Below, piece by piece: positions 34,452 to 41,109 of a DNA stretch of 64,000 bases (position 1 is its first letter; every line of letters starts with the position of its first letter). Origin of the DNA: Arthrobacter citreus (GTDB lineage: Bacteria > Actinomycetota > Actinomycetes > Actinomycetales > Micrococcaceae); the NCBI RefSeq assembly GCF_038405225.1, contig NZ_CP151657.1, forward strand, positions 1,612,001 through 1,676,000, in the 5' to 3' direction. Under the pieces are notes generated by a model, which worked only from the letters and a program-made list of their open reading frames with translations, was not told the DNA's origin and did no database searches. The position numbers and the translations under genes are program-made.

Positions 34452-35849
34452 CTATCCCTTGTGCTCTTCGTTCTCGTGATCGTGACCCTCATGGCCTTCG
34501 TGGTCCCCGTGATCGTGACCCTCGTGGTCCTCGTGGCGTGATGACTCCGGGTCGCCGGTGACAACAACGAGCTCGGTCGGTGTCTCAGGCAGGTCGAAGC
34601 TATCCAGGACAGTGCCGGCTTCAATGTCGATGACGTGGAGCTTCTGGGCAGCGGCATCAGTCACGTAGGCGAATCCGTCCGCGCCGACCTTGACGATCGG
34701 GCCCGGTGACTGCCATTCGTCCGGCTCTTCCCACGCGTCGACTACATCGATCTCGTGAATCATTTCGCCGGTCTCTTCATCGAGGACGTTGAGCTGTCCG
34801 TCGTAGGTCAGGACCAGGGCTTCACCGTCGGCGCCGCGTGCGAGTGAGCGGAACCAGTAGGCGGACCCGAGATCCACGGTGGTGACCGAGTCAGAGAGGG
34901 TATCAAACAGGCCGATCCTCGTGGGGCGTTCCTTCTCAGCATCGGCGTCCACCTTGTAGTCGCCGAGGATGATCGATGATGCGTGGTGACCGAACAGGTT
35001 GCCCGAGCGCTGGTAGTCCTCTTCGACAGTGACCTTGTGGAACTCGCCGTCCCGGAAGACGACAGGTCCGTTCTCGCAGCCGAGCGCGACCACGTCGCCC
35101 TCAGCCGTGGGTGCGGCGGCGGCTTCCCCGTGGACGCCGGGGCAGTCCGTGGTTTCGGCGATCACATCACCTTCCGGGGACTGCACCTGAACGGTGTTGC
35201 GGGCGTCAGCAGTGCCTTGCGTGAGGAGAAGATCCCCGCTGGCCAGAGGAACGGCCACACCGTGGTGAGCGCTGTCGGTGGAGTATTCCTCGATCTCGTC
35301 GTCGCTGATTTCGCCGTCGTTGATGGCTTCGGAATCCATCACCGTGATAGCGCCGGTTCCGTCAGAGAATAGGGCGGTTTTGCCGTCATGGACCACTACG
35401 TGGCCAGGCTCGGGAGCCTCGACGGTTTCCTCGGTGAGGGTCGGTGCGCTCTCGAAGTAGTGGTTGTGGTCCCCATGACCCTGAACAATCAGTCCCGAAT
35501 CGAAGAGGCTGAATCCCCCGGTGGAGCTGACCATGACGTGCCGGCCGTCTCCGGCGTTGTTGACGCGCAGGAAGCCGTCCATCTCGGTGGTGGCAAGGAC
35601 CTCACCGGATTCGGTGTCAACAGTCATCATGCCGCCGTCGTACGTCAGAACGGCGCGGGGCGCCAGCGCCGCAACCTCAGTTTGACCTTCGCCTTCGGTG
35701 TGATGCCCGTCGGCTGCCGCGGAGCCGGAGCCCGAAGCCGACGGTGTGGAGCCGCTCGAATCCCCCGAAGCAGTTGAGGAACATGCGGATATAAGAAGTG
35801 CCGCGGCAATGGCCGTGGACAGTGCAAGTGGTGGTTTAGAAATCGACAT
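34452..35849 (-). CDS. aztD: Zinc metallochaperone AztD
   Basis: A 465-residue exported lipoprotein (signal peptide ending ISAC). It is a beta-propeller-like protein with repeated LYDGxxTVxD-type strands (LTYDGGMMTVDTESGEVLAT, VLTYDGQLNVLDEETGEM) and interior histidines HGDHNHYF, DSAHHGVAV and FGHHASS, as in AztD, which hands zinc to AztC. The C-terminal 27 residues are extremely rich in His and acidic residues (HEDHEGHDHGDHEGHEGHDH and on), a flexible zinc-collecting tail. It is the first gene of the azt transcript and has a Zur-box candidate 15 bases before the ATG. Confidence 0.9.
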   Translation of the reverse strand: MSISKPPLALSTAIAAALLISACSSTASGDSSGSTPSASGSGSAAADGHHTEGEGQTEVAALAPRAVLTYDGGMMTVDTESGEVLATTEMDGFLRVNNAGDGRHVMVSSTGGFSLFDSGLIVQGHGDHNHYFESAPTLTEETVEAPEPGHVVVHDGKTALFSDGTGAITVMDSEAINDGEISDDEIEEYSTDSAHHGVAVPLASGDLLLTQGTADARNTVQVQSPEGDVIAETTDCPGVHGEAAAAPTAEGDVVALGCENGPVVFRDGEFHKVTVEEDYQRSGNLFGHHASSIILGDYKVDADAEKERPTRIGLFDTLSDSVTTVDLGSAYWFRSLARGADGEALVLTYDGQLNVLDEETGEMIHEIDVVDAWEEPDEWQSPGPIVKVGADGFAYVTDAAAQKLHVIDIEAGTVLDSFDLPETPTELVVVTGDPESSRHEDHEGHDHGDHEGHEGHDHENEEHKG

Positions 35850-35863
35850 GGCTACAACCTAAA

Positions 35864-35878
35864 TGCAAATGGATCTCA
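35864..35878 (-). promoter_or_regulatory. Candidate Zur box upstream of aztD
   Basis: TGCAAATGGATCTCA on the plus strand matches the box at 37782-37796 (TGAGAATGGTTCTCA in the opposite orientation) at 12 of 15 positions and keeps the TGNNAATG...TCA frame of actinobacterial Zur sites. It ends 15 bases before the aztD start codon, the same placement as the other box. Confidence 0.6.
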
Positions 35879-35975
35879 TTAGCAACTACGTGACGCATTG
35901 GTGACACCCGCTGCTGCGGAAGGCCCTGCAGCACGGCAGCCATCCGTCCATGACGGGCACCGCGGCGCCAATGAC

Positions 35976-36026
35976 GATGGCCACTACGGCGAGCACCAGA
36001 TCTTCTCGCTCGCCGTAGTGGCCATC
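35976..36026 (-). terminator. Perfect 19-bp stem-loop downstream of the ferredoxin-like gene
   Basis: GATGGCCACTACGGCGAGC (35976-35994) pairs perfectly with 36008-36026 around a 13-base loop. It lies 68 bases beyond the stop of the ferredoxin-like gene and about 100 bases before the aztD Zur box. There is no U-tract on either strand, so it may be a factor-dependent terminator, a 3'-end stabiliser or a regulatory structure. Confidence 0.55.
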
Positions 36027-36094
36027 AATGCCACCCCCCTGAGGACCATCACGGGGACAGGCTGCTCACCTCCGCGCATTACGGGGTCGACACG

Positions 36095-36472
36095 TTATGA
36101 CCCCGCCGGTGTCAGGGTGATGGGCGGTCCGTACCCGATCAGAGCGTCATGGAGGGTCTCCGGCAGCGTGTTGGCTTCCTTCGCATCGGGGCGCCAGTGT
36201 TCGACCCAGTGACCCAGGTCCTGCAGGCGCCCTTCACCGTCGAGCCCGCCCAACCAGACGGACCGGCCGGTGGACCCAGCCCTTTCAGCACGAATCGCGA
36301 CAGCCCCAACAGCGCCGTGAGCGCACTGCTGCAAGCAGGGTGCAGAGATCAGGACCGCGCCCGGTGACCGCGCCACGGCCCCCGGCAGTCCGCCGTCGTC
36401 CAGGGACCGGGTTAGCGCAGCACAGCGGTGGCCGGTGCACATCGCAACGACAACACCCGCGGACCCGTTCAT
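36095..36472 (-). CDS. (2Fe-2S) ferredoxin-like protein of the thioredoxin-fold type
   Basis: A 125-residue soluble protein. Cysteines are spaced as C-x4-C (MCTGHRCAALTR, residues 12-17) and C-x3-C (APCLQQCAHGAV, near residue 46-50), the order used by thioredoxin-like [2Fe-2S] ferredoxins. The segment VAIRAERAG then corresponds to the strand after the cluster loop. The usual first pair is CxxGR-type; here it is CTGHRC. The gene follows the rpmJ and COG0523 genes on the same strand and is likely under the same Zur box. GGGGGAAGAGG precedes the ATG, partly inside a hairpin. Its role in zinc limitation is not known. Confidence 0.65.
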   Translation of the reverse strand: MNGSAGVVVAMCTGHRCAALTRSLDDGGLPGAVARSPGAVLISAPCLQQCAHGAVGAVAIRAERAGSTGRSVWLGGLDGEGRLQDLGHWVEHWRPDAKEANTLPETLHDALIGYGPPITLTPAGS

Positions 36473-36477
36473 TGCCT

Positions 36478-36515
36478 CTTCCCCCGATCTTCACCCGGAG
36501 CACGGCCGGGGGAAG
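36478..36515 (-). promoter_or_regulatory. Hairpin covering the ribosome-binding site of the ferredoxin-like gene
   Basis: CTTCCCCCG (36478-36486) can pair with CGGGGGAAG (36507-36515). On the minus strand the arm nearest the gene reads CGGGGGAAG and contains the ribosome-binding site, only 5 bases before the ATG at 36472. The structure could limit translation of the ferredoxin-like protein relative to L36. Confidence 0.4.
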
Positions 36516-36566
36516 TGCCGGAGCGGGTTTGGCTGGTCCGGGGTTGTCTCCTCATCGCGGCCGCCC

Positions 36567-36689
36567 TTAACCCTGGCGGGCCTTCATTCGAGGGTTCTTC
36601 TTGTTGATGACGAAGGTCTTCCCTCGACGACGCACAACCTGGGCGCCGGGAATCTTCTTCAGGGACCGCAGTGAGTTACGTACTTTCAT
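36567..36689 (-). CDS. rpmJ: Ribosomal protein bL36, type B (cysteine-free paralogue)
   Basis: A 40-residue protein, [20 protein letters not shown] and on, ending [11 protein letters not shown]. It matches the longer type B form of L36, which lacks the three cysteines and one histidine that bind zinc in the 37-residue type A protein. In many bacteria such cysteine-free copies are made under zinc starvation so that the zinc-containing version can be replaced in ribosomes. AAGGAG lies 5 bases before the ATG. It sits between the COG0523 gene (21-base gap) and the ferredoxin-like gene, downstream of a Zur box. Confidence 0.95.
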   Translation of the reverse strand: MKVRNSLRSLKKIPGAQVVRRRGKTFVINKKNPRMKARQG

Positions 36690-36710
36690 GATGCTCCTTA
36701 TGAGTTGTTG

Positions 36711-37769
36711 TTAGTGGTGCTCGGGGGCAAAGGGGGCTGGGAAGGTGATGCGTGCGGATTCCAGTTCCTCATCAGTCAGGGCGCAGGCATCGAGTAGACC
36801 AGCAATGTCGTCGTCGTCGAGGTCATCACCGGTAAGGGCCAAATGGGTGCCCCGGCACAGTTCGTCTTGCGGGGGTTCCGCACCCCACGCTCCGCCGTCC
36901 CCCAAAGAAATACGGGGGCCGACCCCGTGCACAGCCACCCGCAAGTCCAACATTCCCGCGATCCAGGCGCTGCCGCGAACAAAGCAACACCCCACAGAGA
37001 TGGCACCTAAGGCAGTTTGGAACCGCTCCGGATGTAACGGGCGGCTGACTCGATGTTCGACTGTGCGGAACGGCTGCGACGACAGGGTCGGCGTGAAAAC
37101 CGCTCCGGGAAGGTTCCGGTTACGCGCCTGTTCGCAGCTGTGTGAGCCTAGTGCTGCGGCGTCAAGACCGTCACTGGGCACCAGGCGGGCATGTGGAGCC
37201 AACTCGCGCAGGAGTTGCTGACCGCGCGCCGACAAGGCTGCGTCATCACATATCAACTCGCTGCTGGTTGTCAGGATCGTATCCGCGAAAAGCAGCTCTC
37301 CCATCAGGAATTCACCTGGCGTTCGTGAATCCTCCGGCACTGCCGTGTAACCCGCACCAAACAACGTGTGGTGATCCCACAACTGGTCCTCAATATCCTC
37401 GGGCCTTGCCGCGAGAGCCACTGTATCCACGGTGAACACGCCCGGGGCGACCGCGCGTAATCCGTCGATGGCGTTTTCCGCAGTGGTACCCGGCGGAAGA
37501 CCAACAATGGCTCTGGTCTCCCCCGCGGCCGCCAGACGCAAAAGGGCCGGGGCGAGGTCGAAGCGGACGGTGCAGCTTAAGCAGCCATGCTCCAGTACCG
37601 TCGACTCACGCTCGATGAGCTGATCGTCAGAATGAATCCGGCGCATCACCACACCGCCGTCCAATAGATCATGGAGAACCACCGGAACATGAGGGAACTC
37701 ATCCGCCACCAGGGACGCGGCAGTGTTCCGGCTAAGCACGTCAAGGGACGTGAGGATAATGAGATGCAT
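36711..37769 (-). CDS. COG0523 (CobW/YeiR-like) family protein lacking GTPase motifs
   Basis: A 352-residue protein with the COG0523 layout. The N-terminal strand is LIILTSLDVLSRNTAAS where GTPases have GxxGxGKT, so the P-loop is lost. The metal motif, normally CxCC, reads GCLSC (near residue 62). The NKxD guanine-specificity motif is replaced by TTSSEL. The C-terminal CobW_C-like domain is present with RPLHPERF and RGSAWIAG. COG0523 proteins act as zinc metallochaperones fuelled by GTP; this one can at most bind metal or a partner. It begins 12 bases from a Zur box and is followed by rpmJ, so it is the first gene of a Zur-controlled transcript. Confidence 0.8.
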   Translation of the reverse strand: MHLIILTSLDVLSRNTAASLVADEFPHVPVVLHDLLDGGVVMRRIHSDDQLIERESTVLEHGCLSCTVRFDLAPALLRLAAAGETRAIVGLPPGTTAENAIDGLRAVAPGVFTVDTVALAARPEDIEDQLWDHHTLFGAGYTAVPEDSRTPGEFLMGELLFADTILTTSSELICDDAALSARGQQLLRELAPHARLVPSDGLDAAALGSHSCEQARNRNLPGAVFTPTLSSQPFRTVEHRVSRPLHPERFQTALGAISVGCCFVRGSAWIAGMLDLRVAVHGVGPRISLGDGGAWGAEPPQDELCRGTHLALTGDDLDDDDIAGLLDACALTDEELESARITFPAPFAPEHH

Positions 37770-37775
37770 GCCCTC

Positions 37776-37796
37776 ACTATATGAGAACCATTCTCA
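37776..37796 (-). promoter_or_regulatory. Zur box and -10 element upstream of the COG0523 gene
   Basis: TGAGAATGGTTCTCA (minus strand, 37796-37782) is a near-perfect palindrome: 6-bp arms TGAGAA and TTCTCA around TGG. It agrees with the Zur-box pattern of actinobacteria (TGAAAATGATTTTCA-like). It directly abuts TATAGT (37781-37776), a good -10 element, followed by GAGGG and the ATG at 37769. Repressor bound here would block RNA polymerase. Confidence 0.75.
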
Positions 37797-37806
37797 AAAG
37801 CCAAGG

Positions 37807-37923
37807 ATGGGCTCTACCCGCGACGCCCTTGCCGAATCAGGGCAGGACGAAAGCATCTGGATGTTGCTTCGAAGCTGGCTGCCCGATACAGCCGAGACCA
37901 GTGAGCAGGAGCTTACGGAATGA
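37807..37923 (+). other. Possible 38-residue ORF on the other side of the Zur box
   Basis: ATG at 37807 opens a frame reading MGSTRDALAESGQDESIWML and ending SEQELTE at 37923. It starts 10 bases beyond the Zur box on the opposite strand, with AAGG immediately before the ATG, and its last 11 bases overlap the 3' end of panE in a convergent way. The composition is protein-like, but no family is recognised and no -10 element is visible on this strand, so it may be spurious. Confidence 0.25.
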
Positions 37924-38839
37924 GTGGGGCGTCCAGAATGCTGAGCGCACGATAGATCGTGCTGTTGATGGGAACCGGCACGCCGTGCTCGGCTGCGATC
38001 CGGACGACCGCGCCGTTTTGTTCCTCGAGTTCGGAGGGACGTCCTGCGATGAGATCGCGCTGCATGGATGCCGTGCTGTCGGGGGTGAATGCGTCGTACT
38101 GGCCCATGGTGAAGTCCACATCGTCATGGGTGAGGTTTGCGCCGGCAGCGGCCCCGACGGCGGCGACTTCACGCATGGCGTCCTCGACCAGCGCCCGGGT
38201 GGGCGGGTGGCTGCGGGTTTCGCCGACGTTCTTGCGGCAGAGTGCGCCAACGCCTCCGTAGGAGGTGATGAGCATGAACTTCCGCCACAGGTCCGTGGTG
38301 ATATCACCCGAGATCCGAGCCGTAATACCGGCGGAGGTTAGTGCGTCAGCGAGCTCCCGGGTGCGGGCGGTGGGTGTGCCGTCGAGTTCGCCGAGGGTGA
38401 CGGCGGGTTGGCCCCCGACATGGTGCACATGACCTGGTTCGACCAGGTAAGAGATGATCATGCACAGCCCGCCTAAGGCATGCCCGGGACCGGCGGCGGC
38501 AGCGATCTGTTCGGCCGCCGTGACCCCGTTTTGCAGGGGCAGGACCGGCGTGTCCGAGCCCAGAAGTGGCAGGGCTGCCGCCAGGACCTCTTCCACGGAG
38601 CCCGCCTTGCAGGCGACGATGACGGCATCGCACGGCCCAATGACGGAAGCATCCGTGGATACACCTGCGACAGGAATCAGCTCGTCCCGCCCCTCACCGG
38701 TGGTGAGACGGATTCCGTTCTGCCTTAGGGGTGCCAGGTGGCGGGGTGTCACGAGGAGATGGACGTCATGACCTGCCTGTGACAGGGCAGCGGCGAAGTA
38801 TGCTCCGACGCCTCCCGCTCCGATGATCCCGATTTTCAT
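37913..38839 (-). CDS. 2-dehydropantoate 2-reductase family protein (ApbA/PanE)
   Basis: A 308-residue oxidoreductase. The N-terminal NADP-binding motif is KIGIIGAGGVGAYFA (GxGxxG at residues 7-12), the linker reads PLQNGV and the C-terminal helical domain has DLWRKFMLITSYGGVGAL and IAGRPSELEEQNGAVV, typical of ketopantoate reductases where the lysine in WxK is catalytic. It would reduce 2-dehydropantoate to pantoate in pantothenate synthesis, but actinobacteria often carry several paralogues with other 2-oxoacid substrates, so the exact substrate is uncertain. It stands alone. Confidence 0.85.
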   Translation of the reverse strand: MKIGIIGAGGVGAYFAAALSQAGHDVHLLVTPRHLAPLRQNGIRLTTGEGRDELIPVAGVSTDASVIGPCDAVIVACKAGSVEEVLAAALPLLGSDTPVLPLQNGVTAAEQIAAAAGPGHALGGLCMIISYLVEPGHVHHVGGQPAVTLGELDGTPTARTRELADALTSAGITARISGDITTDLWRKFMLITSYGGVGALCRKNVGETRSHPPTRALVEDAMREVAAVGAAAGANLTHDDVDFTMGQYDAFTPDSTASMQRDLIAGRPSELEEQNGAVVRIAAEHGVPVPINSTIYRALSILDAPLIP

Positions 38840-38867
38840 GGTTGCGTCCTTCCGGTTGCCAACTTTT

Positions 38868-39344
38868 TCAGATCCCTGCCGCAGGCCCGCCGAGGCTGCG
38901 CATCAGCGCATCCAGGACCTGCACCTGTCCCTTGACCAGCTTGGTGCGGGCCACGGACTCGGGGAACCACCCGGCGTCGTCAATCTCCGGGTACTCCCGC
39001 ACTTTGCCCGAGCCCGGCGGCCACTCCAGTGCAAAGGTGTTGCTGTAGATCCGGTCCGGCGCGAACCCGGCCTCAGCGGCAAACACGGTAATCGACTTTT
39101 TCGAGGACTGCCGGAAGGTGCCCAGCAGGCTGTACTCGGCGTCGGGCGCCGGCGAGCCCATTTCCTCGCCGAACTCGCGCAGGGCCGCAGCCAGGGGCTC
39201 CTCGCCCTCCAGGTACTCCCCCTTGGGAATCGACCAGGCGTGGGTATCCTTCCGGGCCCAAAACGGCCCGCCCATGTGCCCGATCCACACGTCCAGTCCG
39301 GCGCCAGAGCGCCGGTACAGCAGGATTCCAGCGCTGGTGATCAA
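38868..39344 (-). CDS. NUDIX hydrolase
   Basis: A 158-residue protein with the complete Nudix box GEYLEGEEPLAAALREFGEE (G-x5-E-x7-REFxEE) near residue 50-72, preceded by WSIPKGE. It hydrolyses a nucleoside-diphosphate-linked substrate; KG-E spacing resembles the ADP-ribose/diadenosine group. TTG at 39344 is the preferred start: AAGGA lies 6-10 bases upstream and the length then fits the family. Starting at 39446 would add a Gly/Pro-rich stretch with no ribosome-binding site. It is divergent from the exonuclease gene. Confidence 0.85.
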   Translation of the reverse strand: MITSAGILLYRRSGAGLDVWIGHMGGPFWARKDTHAWSIPKGEYLEGEEPLAAALREFGEEMGSPAPDAEYSLLGTFRQSSKKSITVFAAEAGFAPDRIYSNTFALEWPPGSGKVREYPEIDDAGWFPESVARTKLVKGQVQVLDALMRSLGGPAAGI

Positions 39345-39488
39345 AAGGGTCCTTCCCGACGGCGGCGCAGACGTTCCCGGCCAGCCTAGGCGACCTCCTC
39401 CCCCGCTGCGAACAACTGGGCCCAACTGCGACTTACCGGCCCCCACCGCCTCCTCCCCGCGCCGGACAATTCATGCAAGGATCGGCGT

Positions 39489-40427
39489 ATGCCCCCGCGC
39501 TTGATGCTGCTCGATACCGCGTCCCTGTACTTCCGCGCCTTCTACGGCGTTCCCGATACGATCCGCCGCAGCGACGGCACCCCGGTCAACGCCGTGCGCG
39601 GCCTGCTGGACATGATTGCCCGGCTCACCACCGACTACGAGGCCACTCATCTGATCGCCTGCTGGGACGATGACTGGCGGCCCCAGTGGCGGGTGGACCT
39701 GCTCCCCACCTACAAAACACACCGGGTCGCCGAGGTGGTGGAGGCCGGGCCCGACGTCGAGGTGGTCCCGGATCCGCTGGAGGCGCAGATCCCGATGATC
39801 CTGCGCACGCTGGAACTGGCCGGCATCGCCGTCGTCGGCGCTCCGGAACATGAGGCCGACGACGTGATCGGCACGTACGCCAGCTCCGCGGACCTGCCGG
39901 TGGACGTGGTAACCGGTGACCGGGACCTGTTCCAGCTGATCGACGACAACCGGAACGTGCGCGTGATTTACACCGCCCGCGGCATGAAGAACCTGGATGT
40001 GCTGACCGAGGCGTCCATTGTCGAGAAGTACCGGGTGCTGCCGGTGCAGTACGCGGACTATGCCACGCTGCGCGGAGATGCCTCCGACGGTTTGCCCGGC
40101 GTCTCCGGGATTGGCGAAAAGACGGCGGCATCGCTGCTGGGCGAGTACGGTTCGCTCGAGTCGCTGCTGGCGGCCTCGGAGGATCCGAAGAGCGGGTTGT
40201 CCGCTTCGATGCGGGTGAAGCTCACTGCGGCAGCCGACTATCTGGCGGTGGCCCCGACCGTTGTCCGGGTGGTCCGCGACCTGGACCTGCCAACGCCCGA
40301 CGACGCCGGGGCCGAGCTGCGCCCGATTACCGGAGACGCGCGGGCCGAGCTGGAGAAGCTGGGCAAGGAATGGAATCTGGGCGGTTCGGTCACCCGGCTG
40401 TTGGAAGCGTTTGACCGTTTGAAGTGA
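39489..40427 (+). CDS. 5'-3' exonuclease (DNA polymerase I N-terminal domain type)
   Basis: A 312-residue FEN-family nuclease without a polymerase domain. Metal-binding aspartates are in LLLDTASLYFRAFYG, CWDDDWRPQWR, EHEADDVIG and VVTGDRDLFQL, followed by the helix-hairpin-helix DNA-binding segment GLPGVSGIGEKTAASLL near residue 205. Stand-alone versions occur beside full-length PolI in actinobacteria and process RNA primers or flaps. It begins 144 bases upstream of the divergent NUDIX gene; no partner genes follow. Confidence 0.92.
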   Translation: MPPRLMLLDTASLYFRAFYGVPDTIRRSDGTPVNAVRGLLDMIARLTTDYEATHLIACWDDDWRPQWRVDLLPTYKTHRVAEVVEAGPDVEVVPDPLEAQIPMILRTLELAGIAVVGAPEHEADDVIGTYASSADLPVDVVTGDRDLFQLIDDNRNVRVIYTARGMKNLDVLTEASIVEKYRVLPVQYADYATLRGDASDGLPGVSGIGEKTAASLLGEYGSLESLLAASEDPKSGLSASMRVKLTAAADYLAVAPTVVRVVRDLDLPTPDDAGAELRPITGDARAELEKLGKEWNLGGSVTRLLEAFDRLK

Positions 40428-40429
40428 GC

Positions 40430-40573
40430 TCAGGGGTCCACTTTCACCGGTACGCCGGTCAGCAGGGACAGCTGGGCGGCGTCGGCGGCCTGGGACGCAG
40501 CCACTGAATCCTCCGGCGGGCACGGGTTTTCGCGCCGGCCCCGGACCAGTTCCGCGAAAGCCAGCATTTCCTT
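40430..40573 (-). pseudogene. 3' remnant of a Gfo/Idh/MocA-type oxidoreductase gene
   Basis: The minus-strand frame ends with MLAFAELVRGRRENPCPPED, then SVAASQAADAAQLSLLTGVPVKV. This is the usual C-terminal end of Gfo/Idh/MocA sugar or inositol dehydrogenases (F-x-x-x-V-R-G, then P-x-x-x-x-x-A-x-x-x-x-x-A). Upstream of it the frame runs directly into the tandem repeat, and nothing of the N-terminal NAD-binding domain is left. Confidence 0.6.
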
Positions 40574-40790
40574 TGTGCACCAACGTGACCAGGGGGACCT
40601 CATGAGCCCCACCAGCACCGAAGAGCGGGAACCCGTGTACGGCCAGCTGGCGAGGGCGGCCGACCCGCGCACTCCTTCCCGCCCTTTGTGCACCAATGTG
40701 ACCAGCGGGACCTCATGAGCCCCACCAGCACCAAAGAGTGGGAACCCGTGTACGGGGGTGCCGGCGACGGCGGCCGACCCGCGCTCTGAT
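40570..40790. repeat. Two tandem copies of a 113-base repeat
   Basis: Copy 1 begins CCTTTGTGCACCAACGTGAC at 40570 and copy 2 begins CCTTTGTGCACCAATGTGAC at 40683. Both continue with GGGACCTCATGAGCCCCACC, the GGGAACCCGTGTACGG segment and GGCGGCCGACCCGCGC. They differ at scattered positions, so the duplication is not very recent. No transposase or inverted termini are seen. Confidence 0.8.
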
Positions 40791-40810
40791 GCCGGCATAG
40801 AGGCCAAACA

Positions 40811-40847
40811 GGGAAAAAGAAAACACCCCGGTAAAAACCGGGGTGTT
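40811..40847 (-). terminator. Rho-independent terminator of tRNA-Leu
   Basis: AACACCCCGGT (40822-40832) pairs perfectly with ACCGGGGTGTT (40837-40847) around an AAAA loop; on the minus strand the stem is followed by TTTTCTTTTTCCC, a classical U-tract. It lies about 50 bases downstream of the tRNA gene. Confidence 0.9.
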
Positions 40848-40898
40848 GCCTATGCAGCGACTCATGCGGAAACAATGTCTCGACTCATCACACAAAGG

Positions 40899-40980
40899 TG
40901 CCCGAAGTGGGACTCGAACCCACACACCTCTCGATACTGCATTTTGAGTGCAGCGCGTCTGCCAATTCCGCCATTCGGGC
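40899..40980 (-). tRNA. tRNA-Leu (anticodon CAA)
   Basis: On the minus strand the 82-base gene begins GCCCGAATGGCGGAATTGGC and ends with the T-loop GGTTCGAGTCC and acceptor arm TTCGGGC plus discriminator A. The 7-bp acceptor stem GCCCGAA/TTCGGGC pairs perfectly. The anticodon arm CTGCA-CTCAAAA-TGCAG places CAA, so it reads UUG. The variable arm is long, as in leucine tRNAs. The 3' CCA is not fully encoded (ACC then T). Confidence 0.96.
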
Positions 40981-41109
40981 CGGCCCTGCGGCGTGAATCA
41001 CAAAGTTCACAATCCGTGTTGGGCGCGAATCTACTCTACATGCGGATAGGCTATTTCTGTGAACTGTCAGTTCGCACACGGCAGTCCAACCGCATTCTGA
41101 GGAGCACCT

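Larger units (their letters stand above)
40428..40898. other. Gene-poor stretch between the exonuclease and tRNA-Leu genes
   Basis: This 471-base stretch has no intact gene. It holds the remnant of an oxidoreductase gene (40430-40573), two tandem copies of a 113-base repeat (40570-40790) and the tRNA terminator (40811-40847). It looks like a site of past rearrangement. Confidence 0.6.

Noticed and set aside
35898-36212. A 104-codon plus-strand frame near the zinc locus
   Set aside because: It crosses the perfect 19-bp stem-loop and the 3' end of the ferredoxin-like gene, and its composition is not protein-like.
40899-40980. The tRNA-Leu gene as an attachment site of an integrated element
   Set aside because: No integrase, no direct repeat of the tRNA 3' end and no foreign gene cluster are visible in the window.
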